Shown: positions 34,096 to 42,817, counted from the first letter of the stretch. The stretch: 64,000 bases of DNA from an uncultured Lachnospiraceae bacterium (GCA_910588565.1 CAJUPF010000002.1:1-64000); one strand, 5' to 3'. Made by a program: numbers and translations. Notes: a model not told the origin generated them from the letters alone.

Positions 34096-35346
34096 CTAAA
34101 AAACCTCCTGTTTCTTTTTCCAGATTTCAAAAAGACGGCTTAAAAGGCCATTGGCGCAGTCCTCTTTTGAACGCATGCCAAGATCCTCTTCTCCCTCTTT
34201 GGTAATTAAAATAAGATGATTCGTATCTCCTCCAAAACCAGCCCCACTCTCCCGCAGGCTGTTTGCAGCTATCATATCCGCATGTTTCCTGAACAGTTTT
34301 GCCCTGGAATTCTCCAGCACATGCTCTGTTTCCATGGAAAATCCGCATATACACTGATCCCGCCGTTTTCTTCGCCCAAGCTCCGCTAAAATATCCGTTG
34401 TACGCTCCAGCTCAATCGTCAGCCGGCCTTCCCGCTTCTTGGTCTTTTCCATATTTACCTGCTTTGGCCGGTAATCCGCTACTGCCGCAGCCTTTATCAT
34501 CATGTCCTGCGCCGCTTCCTGTTCCATCACCGCCTGATACATTTCTTCCGCAGTCGTAATGGGTATTTCGTTTACTCCCTCCGGGACGGAAAGGTTCACA
34601 GGCCCTGTTACAAGGGTCACTTCCGCTCCCCGCTTCTTTGCCTGTTCTGCAATGGCATATCCCATTTTTCCGCTGGAATGATTCGTAATAAACCGAACCG
34701 GGTCCAGGCTCTCCCTGGTAGGCCCCGCCGTAACCAGAATCCGCAGTCCTGACAGATCCGTCGGATTATGCCCATCCTCAGCGCAATCTGCAGATTTCGC
34801 AGGCTCAGACAATGTTTTTATAACCGCATTTACCAGCTCCGCTTCTTCCGGCAGCTTGCCAATGCCATCTGCGTCGCAGGCCAGACGCCCCGCCGCAGGT
34901 TCGATAAATTGATATCCGAACTGTTTCAGCCGTCTGATATTGTCCTGGACAATGGGATTTTGGTACATATACGTATTCATTGCCGGAGCAATCAGAACCG
35001 GACAGGCAGCAGCCACAACTGTAGAAGTCAGCAGATCGTCTGCGATTCCATATGCCATTTTCCCCAGAACATCTGCTGACGCCGGAGCAATCAGCAGCAA
35101 ATCCGCCGTCTGTCCCAATGTAATATGATGAATGTCAACCGGCCTCTGCCGTTCAAATGTATCGGTCAGGCATGGATTTTTTGTCAGCGTTTCAAATGTA
35201 ATCGGCGTAATAAATTTCGCAGCACATTCCGTCAGAATTACATGGACGTCGCAGTGCAGCTTCCTTAACATACTGGCTGCATTTGCCATTTTATAAGCTG
35301 CTATGCTTCCCGTTACGCCCAGTACTACTTTTTTTCCCTTCAGCAT
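34096..35346 (-). CDS. coaBC: Bifunctional phosphopantothenoylcysteine decarboxylase / synthase
   Basis: 416 residues, normal for CoaBC (Dfp). It joins 4'-phosphopantothenate to cysteine (CoaB) and decarboxylates the product to phosphopantetheine (CoaC) on the way to CoA. The CoaC domain (1-190) has the flavin motif GVTGSIAAYK, active His in DIHHITLG, PAMNTYMYQNP and the active Cys in RLACDADGIGKLPE. The CoaB domain (about 200-410) has TAGPTRESLDPVRFITNHSSG and the AAVADYRP motif. ATG at 35346 follows GAGGAGGAGAA. It lies about 40 nt after panD in the operon. All catalytic motifs are intact. Confidence 0.95.
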   Translation of the reverse strand: MLKGKKVVLGVTGSIAAYKMANAASMLRKLHCDVHVILTECAAKFITPITFETLTKNPCLTDTFERQRPVDIHHITLGQTADLLLIAPASADVLGKMAYGIADDLLTSTVVAAACPVLIAPAMNTYMYQNPIVQDNIRRLKQFGYQFIEPAAGRLACDADGIGKLPEEAELVNAVIKTLSEPAKSADCAEDGHNPTDLSGLRILVTAGPTRESLDPVRFITNHSSGKMGYAIAEQAKKRGAEVTLVTGPVNLSVPEGVNEIPITTAEEMYQAVMEQEAAQDMMIKAAAVADYRPKQVNMEKTKKREGRLTIELERTTDILAELGRRKRRDQCICGFSMETEHVLENSRAKLFRKHADMIAANSLRESGAGFGGDTNHLILITKEGEEDLGMRSKEDCANGLLSRLFEIWKKKQEVF

Positions 35347-35385
35347 ATTTCTTCTCCTCCTCGCAATATCATATTTTCACTGCGT

Positions 35386-35781
35386 TTACTGCCCAATCCC
35401 AAAAAGCTCCCCATGCTTTTCATACCGGGCAACCGAAGTGATTTGATTTTTTTCATCCACAAAAACCACTTTTGGCGGATGTTCTTTGATCTCTTCCGGC
35501 TGCATTCCGGCGTAACTCATAATAATCACTTTGTCTCCGGCAGAAACCATGCGCGCCGCAGCTCCGTTTAGGCAGATAATCCCGCTTCCGGCTTCTCCCG
35601 CAATCACATAAGTCTCAAACCTTGCTCCATTATCCACATCTGCAATCTGTACTTTCTCATATTCATAAATTCCAGCCGCTTCCATCAGCGATTCATCTAT
35701 CGTAATGCTTCCTACATAATTCAATTCCGCCTGTGTCACTGTGGCGCGGTGGATTTTGCTCTTTAACATTTCAAGTGTCAT
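35386..35781 (-). CDS. panD: Aspartate 1-decarboxylase precursor
   Basis: 131 residues. Makes beta-alanine from aspartate for pantothenate synthesis, using a pyruvoyl group formed by self-cleavage. The cleavage site is Gly24-Ser25 in YVGSITID, exactly where the family has it if the ATG at 35781 is used (GAGG 9 nt upstream). Lys9 (KSKIHR) and the NGAAARM segment are conserved. It starts 4 nt after panC. Confidence 0.95.
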   Translation of the reverse strand: MTLEMLKSKIHRATVTQAELNYVGSITIDESLMEAAGIYEYEKVQIADVDNGARFETYVIAGEAGSGIICLNGAAARMVSAGDKVIIMSYAGMQPEEIKEHPPKVVFVDEKNQITSVARYEKHGELFGIGQ

Positions 35782-35785
35782 CTTT

Positions 35786-36631
35786 TTATACCTCTATCAT
35801 AAAATTATCAATCAAACGCGTGCTTCCGATAAATACGGCCATTGCGGCCAAGACTCTGCCTTCTGCCCGGTCAAGCGGCTCAATGCTGTCCGCGTCTACC
35901 ATTTCCACATAGTCGATTTTGGCCAGGGGCTCTTTTTCGATAATATCCCGCATCGCTGTTACAACCGCGGCTGCATCCCGCTCCCCCTGCTTTATCATGG
36001 ATTCTCCATAAAAAACCGCTTTGGAAAGCACCAATGCCGCCTGCCGTTCTTCCTGGTTCAAATATGTATTTCTGGAACTTTTGGCAAGCCCGTCCGCTTC
36101 CCGGATAATCGGGCATCCCACAATCTGGATATCCATATTCAAATCCCTCGCCATCCGCCGGATCACAGCTAGCTGCTGCGCGTCTTTTTGCCCGAAATAA
36201 GCCCGATCCGGCATTACAATATGAAACAGTTTGCTGACCACCGTACAAACGCCCCGAAAATGCGTCGGCCTGCTTTTTCCACACAGCCCCGCGCTGACAT
36301 GTTCTGTTTCCACAAATGTAGAAAAGTCCGGTGCATACATTTCCTCTGGTTCGGGATGAAATATCAAATCCGCCCCCGCTGCTTCGCAGAGTTTTTTATC
36401 TGCTTCAATATCCCTTGGATATGTAGATAAATCCTCATTTACGCCAAATTGAATCGGATTGACAAAATCACTGACCACCACCCGGTCATTCTCTGCCACT
36501 GCCCGGTCAATCAGGCTTTTATGCCCCTCGTGGAGATAGCCCATTGTGGGCACAAGCCCTACCGTAAGTCCCTGCCGTCTCCATTCTTTTACCTGTTTAC
36601 GTACTTCATTGACTGATCCTGTAAGTTCCAT
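35786..36631 (-). CDS. panC: Pantothenate synthetase (pantoate-beta-alanine ligase)
   Basis: 281 residues. Condenses pantoate with beta-alanine using ATP. Nucleotidyltransferase motifs are present: HxGH-type GYLHEGHKSLI, PIQFGVNEDL, the pantoate-binding segment FRGVCTVV, and GLAKSSRNTYL (KMSKS-like). ATG at 36631 follows AAGGAGAACAT; ten further upstream codons lack a ribosome site. First gene of the operon panC-panD-coaBC-BASS-ECF. Ketopantoate hydroxymethyltransferase (panB) is absent from the cluster, so pantoate must come from elsewhere or from import. No clear promoter is seen in the short gap upstream, which carries a dispersed repeat. Confidence 0.95.
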   Translation of the reverse strand: MELTGSVNEVRKQVKEWRRQGLTVGLVPTMGYLHEGHKSLIDRAVAENDRVVVSDFVNPIQFGVNEDLSTYPRDIEADKKLCEAAGADLIFHPEPEEMYAPDFSTFVETEHVSAGLCGKSRPTHFRGVCTVVSKLFHIVMPDRAYFGQKDAQQLAVIRRMARDLNMDIQIVGCPIIREADGLAKSSRNTYLNQEERQAALVLSKAVFYGESMIKQGERDAAAVVTAMRDIIEKEPLAKIDYVEMVDADSIEPLDRAEGRVLAAMAVFIGSTRLIDNFMIEV

Positions 36632-36658
36632 ATGTTCTCCTTTCCGGCTGACTGTTGG

Positions 36659-36692
36659 CAACAGCTCAGATGCCTAGCTGCTGCGGGCATCC
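36659..36692. repeat. Dispersed intergenic repeat, diverged copy 3
   Basis: CAACAGCTCAGATGCC... ending GGGCATCCGG, related to the copies at 1437 and 17966 (same CAGNTCAGATNCC start and GCATCC end). It lies just upstream of panC. Confidence 0.4.
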
Positions 36693-36737
36693 GGCCATGA
36701 AACAAAGCTTTTCAATGGAGCCGGATGTCTGTATGCA

Positions 36738-36768
36738 CAAAAAAAGTCTGGACATTCCCTGTCCAGAC
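36738..36768 (-). terminator. Terminator of the STAND/microprotein operon
   Basis: Minus strand GTCTGGACA, 5-nt loop, TGTCCAGAC followed by TTTTTTT, 17 bp past the stop of the 47-residue gene. It separates that operon from panC. Confidence 0.88.
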
Positions 36769-36784
36769 ACACAATGAAACGCTC

Positions 36785-36928
36785 TTACAATCCCATGTGC
36801 TGCCCGGACGGTGCAGCCAATTCCTGTAAGAAGCGAAATTCTTCACTTGTAATATGTATGCGCTGGTACAGTTCCTTTGGATACTGTCCGCTAAAATGGT
36901 ACCACACTCCTTTATCGATTGCAATCAT
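36785..36928 (-). CDS. 47-residue microprotein coupled to the STAND ATPase gene
   Basis: A 48-codon frame whose ATG overlaps the TGA of the large STAND gene (ATGA). AAAGG lies 9 nt upstream and a strong terminator follows 17 bp after its stop. It begins MIAIDKGVWYHFSGQ and ends GQHMGL. Mixed charge with one helix-prone stretch (SEEFRFLQELAA), no signal peptide or membrane segment. The tight overlap and terminator position argue that it is translated. A role as regulator or inhibitor of the STAND protein would be a guess. No family recognised. Confidence 0.6.
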   Translation of the reverse strand: MIAIDKGVWYHFSGQYPKELYQRIHITSEEFRFLQELAAPSGQHMGL

Positions 36929-39051
36929 TTTTTTATGCCTTTCTTATAATGCAGCTTTTTATTGTAATCTTCTGGACAGTAATTTTGGCATTCCTTCCAT
37001 TCCTGTTCTATCACGGTCCGTTCCAGATGCCCTTCCACCAAAAACAGCTCCGCCATCTTTTTTGCCAGTTTTGCATACCTTTTGTATTTTTCCCGATTCC
37101 CCAGATGCTTCCAGACAACCGCAGCGTCATGATAGATATATGCCTTTGTCGCTCCTCCTTCCTTCCACGAAGCAGCCAGCCGCCGGCCTTTCCGGCACCA
37201 TCCCAGCGCTTCCTGATACTTATTCTGTCCGATACAGACGCGTGTATGTTCCACATACGTATTGATTAGAAATCCCCCCAGGGTCCGGAAGCCCTCTTCC
37301 GATTCCATCGCCTTAAGATAAATCCGTTCCGCCTCAAGCAGGCACGCTTCCGCTTTTTCATATTCTCCCTTCCAGATAAAATACCGGTTATACTTCATCT
37401 GGTACAACGCTTCCAGACGCGGCTCTTTGTCCGGCAGATCCCTGTAAGCAAGCCAGGTTTTTTCAAACCATGGCGCGGCTTTTTCCTTCTCATGTCTGTT
37501 ATGCCAGACCGTCGCCACCTGATGGGCTGCCCTGGCAGTATAGGGGTGCGGACATCCAAACACCTCCAGGCAGACCTGATACAGCTTTTCATTGTACTGT
37601 ACCGCGTATCCCCACTGTCCAAGCTGCCATAACAGATCCGTCATCAGAAAGACCGGATCGATATATCTCGTATCTGTAATGGGCAGCGCTTCCAGCATAC
37701 GCAGAATATATCCCTGGAATTGCATCTTACGTTCTATGGACATATCCCAGAACCCCTTCAGCTCCTCCGTAAACCGAAAAACAAACTCCCAACAGCCAGG
37801 CCAGTCAATCCCCAGCACTTCTTCCACCTCACGGCGAACCAGCGGATGCAGCGTCAGGGGGGTTCCTGCTGCCGCCGCATGAAACTCAATCAGCCCTCTT
37901 TGTCTCAGCCTCTGCACCTGTACCTCCAATGACCGGTTGCCGCTTAACCGCAAAAACCATTCCAGCTCCATGCCTGACACCGGAAGCAGCGCGGCATTTT
38001 TCAAAACCTGTTTCTCTTTTTGGGGAAGCCGGTTAAGCTCAAAGATATATTCTTTCATATCTGATATCCCATGCTTAAGCCGGGACGGCCTGATCTGTTC
38101 CATGGCACAATGCCCCGCAAGCAGTTTCACGTATAAAGTATGCCCTCCAAACCGTTCCAGCAGCTTTTCTACATCCGCTTCCTCCTCTTTGCGTACCTCT
38201 CCAAAATAAAACGAAAAAAGACGCAGCAGTTCCCTTTTATCCGCCAATGCACGAATCTCAAGTCCCGTTCTTCCAAAACAGACAGGATCTGTCCTTGTTG
38301 TAAAAAGCAGATGACACGGCAGCTTCAATACCTCTTCCATCAAATCATCCGCTGCGACGTCCAGATTATCAATAATGATAAGCGTCCTGTTATCTGTAAT
38401 CCTCTTAAGTATATCCAGCTTATGCCGGACATACCAGCCGCGCTCCCCTCTTTTCCCCACAGGAATAAACGCCATATTTTCCACAGGAATCTTCTGATCG
38501 TCTGCAAAAAGTTCCCGTAAATCCCCGTCGCAGGAAGCATAGACAACCGTATCGTACTGCCCACCATACCGCTCGGCATAGACCCTTGCTACCGCGCTCT
38601 TCCCAATTCCTCCGATCCCATAGAGGAATACATGGCGCTGTGCCAAAAACATCTTTGCAATCCGGGCGAGTTCCTCCTCCCGCCCCACTAAGCCCCGCTC
38701 TGCCACAGGAACAGGACGGCAGGAAAGCCTGTACGCCCGTTCTGTCTCTTTTGAAAAACTTTGCGCCAGCTTTTTAAGCCTCTCCCAAAGCTCCCGCTCA
38801 TCCCGGCGATATTTTGGCGTTTCGGCAAATACGGCAAAAAGAATGCTGTTCCACTCCTGCGCCTGTTCCCTCTTTAAGCCTGCTTTATCCTCTTCCCCAG
38901 GCAGAATCAGCCATACCGTATAGAAAAGCCGCATCGTTTTCCTGCCAGCTTCCATATCCTCTGTCTGCTCAAAGCACTCCCTGATACTTCCGCCGGAATC
39001 CCGGAATCCAAGCCATGCCTCCAGCCTCTTTTTATAGCGTTCCTTACGCAT
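36925..39051 (-). CDS. STAND (NB-ARC-type) NTPase with C-terminal TPR-like repeats
   Basis: 708 residues. An N-terminal helical part (1-115) is followed by an NB-ARC/AP-ATPase core: Walker A GIGGIGKS (145-152), Walker B LIIIDNLD (224-231), sensor TTRTD (about 251), and a GGHTLYVKLLAGH segment in the place of the GxP helix. Next comes a winged-helix stretch (about 345-420) and then TPR-like repeats (about 480-670). STAND proteins are signal-triggered switches that oligomerise; in bacteria they serve as transcription regulators or anti-phage sensors (family knowledge). The N-terminal effector part is not a recognised nuclease or protease. The gene lies 70 nt after an unknown partner gene and overlaps a 47-codon gene. 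Confidence 0.85.
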   Translation of the reverse strand: MRKERYKKRLEAWLGFRDSGGSIRECFEQTEDMEAGRKTMRLFYTVWLILPGEEDKAGLKREQAQEWNSILFAVFAETPKYRRDERELWERLKKLAQSFSKETERAYRLSCRPVPVAERGLVGREEELARIAKMFLAQRHVFLYGIGGIGKSAVARVYAERYGGQYDTVVYASCDGDLRELFADDQKIPVENMAFIPVGKRGERGWYVRHKLDILKRITDNRTLIIIDNLDVAADDLMEEVLKLPCHLLFTTRTDPVCFGRTGLEIRALADKRELLRLFSFYFGEVRKEEEADVEKLLERFGGHTLYVKLLAGHCAMEQIRPSRLKHGISDMKEYIFELNRLPQKEKQVLKNAALLPVSGMELEWFLRLSGNRSLEVQVQRLRQRGLIEFHAAAAGTPLTLHPLVRREVEEVLGIDWPGCWEFVFRFTEELKGFWDMSIERKMQFQGYILRMLEALPITDTRYIDPVFLMTDLLWQLGQWGYAVQYNEKLYQVCLEVFGCPHPYTARAAHQVATVWHNRHEKEKAAPWFEKTWLAYRDLPDKEPRLEALYQMKYNRYFIWKGEYEKAEACLLEAERIYLKAMESEEGFRTLGGFLINTYVEHTRVCIGQNKYQEALGWCRKGRRLAASWKEGGATKAYIYHDAAVVWKHLGNREKYKRYAKLAKKMAELFLVEGHLERTVIEQEWKECQNYCPEDYNKKLHYKKGIKK

Positions 39052-39121
39052 CCCGTATCATCCTTTCAGAAACTCACTTACCGGGACAAAACCTATGGAG
39101 TATACGCCGCGTCTCATCCCT

Positions 39122-40045
39122 CTAATCATTATCCATAGAACGGAACTTCATAAACCGCAGATTTTTCAGATACTGCAAAACCGGGCTGTTCCCGTTCCTC
39201 CTCTCCCTGGCAATCCGTGCTTTCACTTCACTGTCATAGTTCCTCAGTATCTCTTTCATCCGTTCTTTGTCCTCCCTGGTTCCTACAGAAGGTTCTCCGG
39301 CAGCCAGTCCAAGCATACAGCGAATGGCGCAGTCCACATACCCATTCATCGCCCGCTCCTGATTCAGCGGCGCATACCCCAGACGAATCAGCCATGCATC
39401 CAGCGCTCCGGCGTCCACATCCGGCATAAGCAGAAGAATCAGCAGCCGCAGCATGTTTTCTCTGGATATAATCATGTCTTTCTCAAAATATTTTCTGAAT
39501 TCTCCCGCAAAAATCTGGCTGTAGTGATGCTCTTTGTAAAAATTCTTTCTCATAGAAACCTCTACATCCAGACAGTCAATCGCATCCGCATAAAAAATAT
39601 GCCGGAGATATCTCCGCTGCCTGCCAGGCTTTACATTCAGCCTGTCTAAACGCTCACAAGAAATCCGGCATAAATATTGCAAAAACAGCTCTTCTATCAT
39701 CTGTTCCCTGTTCTCTACCGGCGATAAACGCTGGCTGCACAGCCCTTCTGTAAAAAAACAATCCAGCTCATGCCCGGACAACTCTAACGCATGTCCAAGC
39801 CTGACACATTCCTCCCGGTTCCTGGGCAGATGCTGCGAAAGACGCCAGAAACGAATTCTCTGCCTCTCATGCACACTCGGATTTTTCCCGTACATCCGAA
39901 AAAATATTTCCTGATCCAGCTTCTGCATCGAAGAAATCTGATGGCGCTTTCGGTATTCCTCAAACCATATCAAATTCTGCTGCGCCTGTCTGGATGCGAT
40001 CCTAAGGCACATCTCAATACAAGAGTTGATCTCTGTCTCATACAT
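39122..40045 (-). CDS. Unknown helical protein, partner of the STAND ATPase
   Basis: 307 residues, all-helical, basic, with many aromatic and Arg residues. A region near 75-105 (RLSQHLPRNREECVRLGHALELSGHEL) reads like the helical repeat of XRE-type regulators of this lineage. A later part (DAGALDAWLIRLGYAPLN, about 245) repeats a similar helix-loop. No enzyme motif, signal peptide or TM helix. ATG at 40045 was chosen (GGAAAAGA just upstream); a TTG four codons earlier is possible. It precedes the STAND gene by 70 nt on the same strand and is probably in one operon. I infer a sensory or DNA-binding role, with low certainty. Confidence 0.6.
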   Translation of the reverse strand: MYETEINSCIEMCLRIASRQAQQNLIWFEEYRKRHQISSMQKLDQEIFFRMYGKNPSVHERQRIRFWRLSQHLPRNREECVRLGHALELSGHELDCFFTEGLCSQRLSPVENREQMIEELFLQYLCRISCERLDRLNVKPGRQRRYLRHIFYADAIDCLDVEVSMRKNFYKEHHYSQIFAGEFRKYFEKDMIISRENMLRLLILLLMPDVDAGALDAWLIRLGYAPLNQERAMNGYVDCAIRCMLGLAAGEPSVGTREDKERMKEILRNYDSEVKARIARERRNGNSPVLQYLKNLRFMKFRSMDND

Positions 40046-40152
40046 TCTTTTCCACAACGCTTTCTTTATATTTTGGATATCTTAACACAAGGAACTTTTT
40101 CAAAAAAGCGTCCTGAAATTCATTATTTCATTTTACATTCTAAAAAACCGCG

Positions 40153-40440
40153 TCAAATCCGAATTCCCGGCGTCCATCCTTCCTTCCCATCTTCATACGC
40201 CTCATTCAGATAATCCGCAATCGCTTCTAAAGATTCCTCTGTAAACGGAAACACTCTCCTGCTCTTTTTTTCTTCCAAAGTTGTTTCAAAATTATAAGGT
40301 CCCGGCCAGGTAAACACAACAAACAGCTCTTCCTCCCCCTCTCTGACCATCTGAATCAAATACCGCATCCCTTGAAAGCTCCCGGTAAACTTCTCTTTTT
40401 TATAAAAATTCAACGCCAGTAAATCTTTTCTCAAAATCAT
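40153..40440 (-). CDS. Small conserved-looking hypothetical protein
   Basis: 95 residues. It starts MILRKDLLALNFYKKEKF, has a beta-rich centre (RYLIQMVREGEEELFVVFTWPGPYNFE) and a C-terminal helix (EESLEAIADYLNEAYEDG). AAGGAG lies 8 nt before the ATG at 40440. It lies 22 nt after the histidine kinase stop and probably belongs to that two-component operon. No catalytic motif or membrane segment. Function unknown. Confidence 0.65.
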   Translation of the reverse strand: MILRKDLLALNFYKKEKFTGSFQGMRYLIQMVREGEEELFVVFTWPGPYNFETTLEEKKSRRVFPFTEESLEAIADYLNEAYEDGKEGWTPGIRI

Positions 40441-40462
40441 ATCCCTTACTCCTTCCAAAACA

Positions 40463-41875
40463 TTACGCCCCAGCCATTGGCTTCTCTACAGCTTCAAATC
40501 TCAATTCCACCAAAAATTCCGTCCCATCCGTTTCCACCAAAACAGCCCCCCGCATTTCTTCCATAAGCTTACAGACATTTTTCATTCCAATCTGAAACGG
40601 ATCCCTTGCCAGATCATCCTGATGTTCCGCTCCCACTTTCACCTTATTTTTCATCCGGATCCTCAGTTCATCCATGAAAACAGACGAAATCACAACCGCC
40701 GCTTTCTTATCCGCATATTTAATCATATTAGAAAACAGGTTTAACAACACCCGCTTTATCATTGCCCGATTCCCAAAACACAATCCGGCCCTATCCAAAT
40801 CATCCCCCTGATGCAATTCTGCCTGAAATCCTGCCAGCCGCAGAAAATCCACATGCTCGCGCAGCAAATCCAGAACATACGAAGCCGGAAGCTGTTCGGT
40901 CTGCGTCTGCCCCTTCTGCAAAGCCGCATCGTCATACATCAGGGCATATGCAAACATCCGATCGGTCATTTCCTTAATATCCTCCGTTTTCTGTATGCAG
41001 CGGCCGATATATTCCGCCTGCATATCCTGGTTCTGGTTTCGCCTTATAATTTCCAGATAACCGTTTAAAATCGTCAGCGGCGTCCGCAAATCATGCGAAA
41101 GAGCGGTAATCAGTTCCTGATTGGATTTGTGCGCCGCCTGCTCCTGCAGAATATTCTCCCGCAGGGCGCAGCGCAGCTGATCCAGTTCCCGCGCCAGAAT
41201 CCCCAGTTCATCTTCCCCCGCGTCAAATACAGGCGTCTTTAAATCGCCGGAAGACATCTGCAGAACGTGTTCTTTCAGCCGCAAAACGATTCTCAATTTC
41301 CGGCTGACAAAAAATAAAACTACCAGCAGAAATATAGCTATGCATAAGAACAGGCAAACCAGAAACCATGGTACAATAAATCCATACGCATGATAAAAAA
41401 CCACAGTCACAGAAGCATAGCCGTTTTTAAACTTTACCGGCTGTTGGATCGATCTCTCTCCCGCCCCGCTTGTCCATCCTATCCCCATCCGGAAAAACGC
41501 GGCATAAGAACCATCCTGCATCAAAATTTCCGGGAAACGCCCTGCCCGGTACAGCCCGTCTTCCAGTCCATAAATATAAAGTCCGGTATATTTGTCCGCC
41601 AGGGACAGATACGGCGCGATCGCCTCCTGCCCCGCCAAATCGTCTTCTGAATCAGGCACGTTATACTTTATAGCCTCAGATTCAATCCTGGCCCAGATAT
41701 CATTCTCCGGCTGCCGGAAAAAAGGCGGCTCAGACGATGGGCTTGAAGTAAGAAAATACCCTACGTTCCATTTCTGCAGCCAGAGAAACCGAAACAGCAG
41801 AATACAGCCAAAACCCGTGACAACAATAAGAAAAAACAGCTTTGTCTGTATCTTCCAGGATTTGCGTTTACTCAC
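40463..41875 (-). CDS. Sensor histidine kinase (HAMP-HisKA-HATPase)
   Basis: 470 residues. TM1 (about 12-32), an external sensor domain of about 130 residues, TM2 (about 170-195), HAMP (about 195-250), HisKA with phospho-acceptor ALSHDLRTP, then an HATPase domain with N box LLNLFSNMIKYA. The G boxes are weakly conserved (LARDPFQIGMKNVCKLMEEM), so the ATP lid is shortened. GTG start at 41875 overlaps the regulator stop by 8 nt; a longer frame to 42016 lies wholly inside the regulator gene. Works with the OmpR-type regulator upstream. Signal unknown; the external domain is not recognised. Confidence 0.85.
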   Translation of the reverse strand: MSKRKSWKIQTKLFFLIVVTGFGCILLFRFLWLQKWNVGYFLTSSPSSEPPFFRQPENDIWARIESEAIKYNVPDSEDDLAGQEAIAPYLSLADKYTGLYIYGLEDGLYRAGRFPEILMQDGSYAAFFRMGIGWTSGAGERSIQQPVKFKNGYASVTVVFYHAYGFIVPWFLVCLFLCIAIFLLVVLFFVSRKLRIVLRLKEHVLQMSSGDLKTPVFDAGEDELGILARELDQLRCALRENILQEQAAHKSNQELITALSHDLRTPLTILNGYLEIIRRNQNQDMQAEYIGRCIQKTEDIKEMTDRMFAYALMYDDAALQKGQTQTEQLPASYVLDLLREHVDFLRLAGFQAELHQGDDLDRAGLCFGNRAMIKRVLLNLFSNMIKYADKKAAVVISSVFMDELRIRMKNKVKVGAEHQDDLARDPFQIGMKNVCKLMEEMRGAVLVETDGTEFLVELRFEAVEKPMAGA

Positions 41876-42587
41876 AGTGATACCCCTTTCCCCAGGCCGT
41901 TTTGATAAACGAAGGATTCCCCGGCTCCTGTTCGATTTTAGAGCGGAGATTGCGGATATGCACCATAACCGTATTATTCGCCCCATAATAATACGGCTCG
42001 TTCCAGATGGCCTCATACAGCCGCTGTGCAGAGAAAATCTGACGCTGGTTCTCGATAAACAGCCTGAGCATTTTAAATTCTGTCGTCGTCAGCTCCAGCT
42101 GCCGACCGTCAAGAAAAACAAGTTCACGTTCCGTATCCATCTGCAGCCCCCGAAGCGTCAGCAGTTTCGGCAAAGCCTGCTCCTTCTGTTCGTTTGATTC
42201 TTTTCCACGATAGACATGATACCGCCGGATCAGAGCTTTTACGCGCCCAATCAATTCCGGATAAGAAAACGGCTTTTCCAGATAATCATCGCCGCCGCTG
42301 GAAAAACCGAGCAGTTTATCACTGTCTGTTGTGCGTGCGCTTAAAAACAAAACAGGAACATTGCTTTGGCTGCGGATTCCGACACATGTTTCAAATCCAT
42401 TGATCCCAGGCATCATAATATCAAGAATAATCAAGTCATAACTGCCGTCTTCTAACTTCTTCCATGCATCATTCCCATTTGCTGCCTCTGTGACCTGATA
42501 GCCCTCGCCTGTCAGAAGTATCTTAATAATTTCGCGGATTTCCGAATTGTCATCGACAACCAGAATATGCGGTGTTTCCAGTATCAT
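41868..42587 (-). CDS. OmpR/PhoB-family response regulator
   Basis: 239 residues: receiver (VVDDNSE pocket, phospho-acceptor LIILDIMMPG, Lys in EKPFSYPEL), then winged-helix DNA-binding domain (about 140-239, ending WGKGYHCE). The ATG at 42587 sits 10 nt after GGAG; an ATG three codons earlier is too close to it. Overlaps the kinase gene by 8 nt. Its promoter region carries 10-bp-spaced T/A-rich direct repeats like those bound by this family, which suggests autoregulation. Confidence 0.9.
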   Translation of the reverse strand: MILETPHILVVDDNSEIREIIKILLTGEGYQVTEAANGNDAWKKLEDGSYDLIILDIMMPGINGFETCVGIRSQSNVPVLFLSARTTDSDKLLGFSSGGDDYLEKPFSYPELIGRVKALIRRYHVYRGKESNEQKEQALPKLLTLRGLQMDTERELVFLDGRQLELTTTEFKMLRLFIENQRQIFSAQRLYEAIWNEPYYYGANNTVMVHIRNLRSKIEQEPGNPSFIKTAWGKGYHCE

Positions 42588-42628
42588 AGTATCCATGCTC
42601 CATTCGTATCTATTGTATTACCTGATTT

Positions 42629-42690
42629 ATTATAGCGGATTTCAAAAAAAATTTAAGTAATCTTTAGAAATCTTAAGAACTACTTTATAG
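42629..42690 (-). promoter_or_regulatory. Promoter with OmpR-type direct repeats upstream of the regulator gene
   Basis: TATAAT on the minus strand at 42634-42629. Upstream are the repeats TAAGATTTCT, AAAGATTACT and TAAATTTTTT at an exact 10-bp period. The last overlaps the -35 position (CTTAAA), as in activator-dependent promoters. Confidence 0.5.
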
Positions 42691-42763
42691 GATTTTTAAG
42701 AAGCCGGCGATACAATAAAAAACCGGAAGCCGGATTCCCGGCTATTTCGTGTTCTCGTCTGTT

Positions 42764-42805
42764 GGCTGCGCAGTAAACGCACAGCTTTAGGCTGAACTGT
42801 TACGG
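42764..42805. repeat. Dispersed intergenic repeat (GGCTG...AGGCTGAACTGTTACGG)
   Basis: Inverse-orientation relative of the TAACAGTTCAG repeats. A related sequence stands at 16115-16151 (GGCTG, GTAAAC, CAGCT, AGGCTGAAC). It ends in GTTACGGAGG, so it supplies the ribosome site of the YfhO gene. Confidence 0.4.
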
Positions 42806-42817
42806 AGGATTTATATT

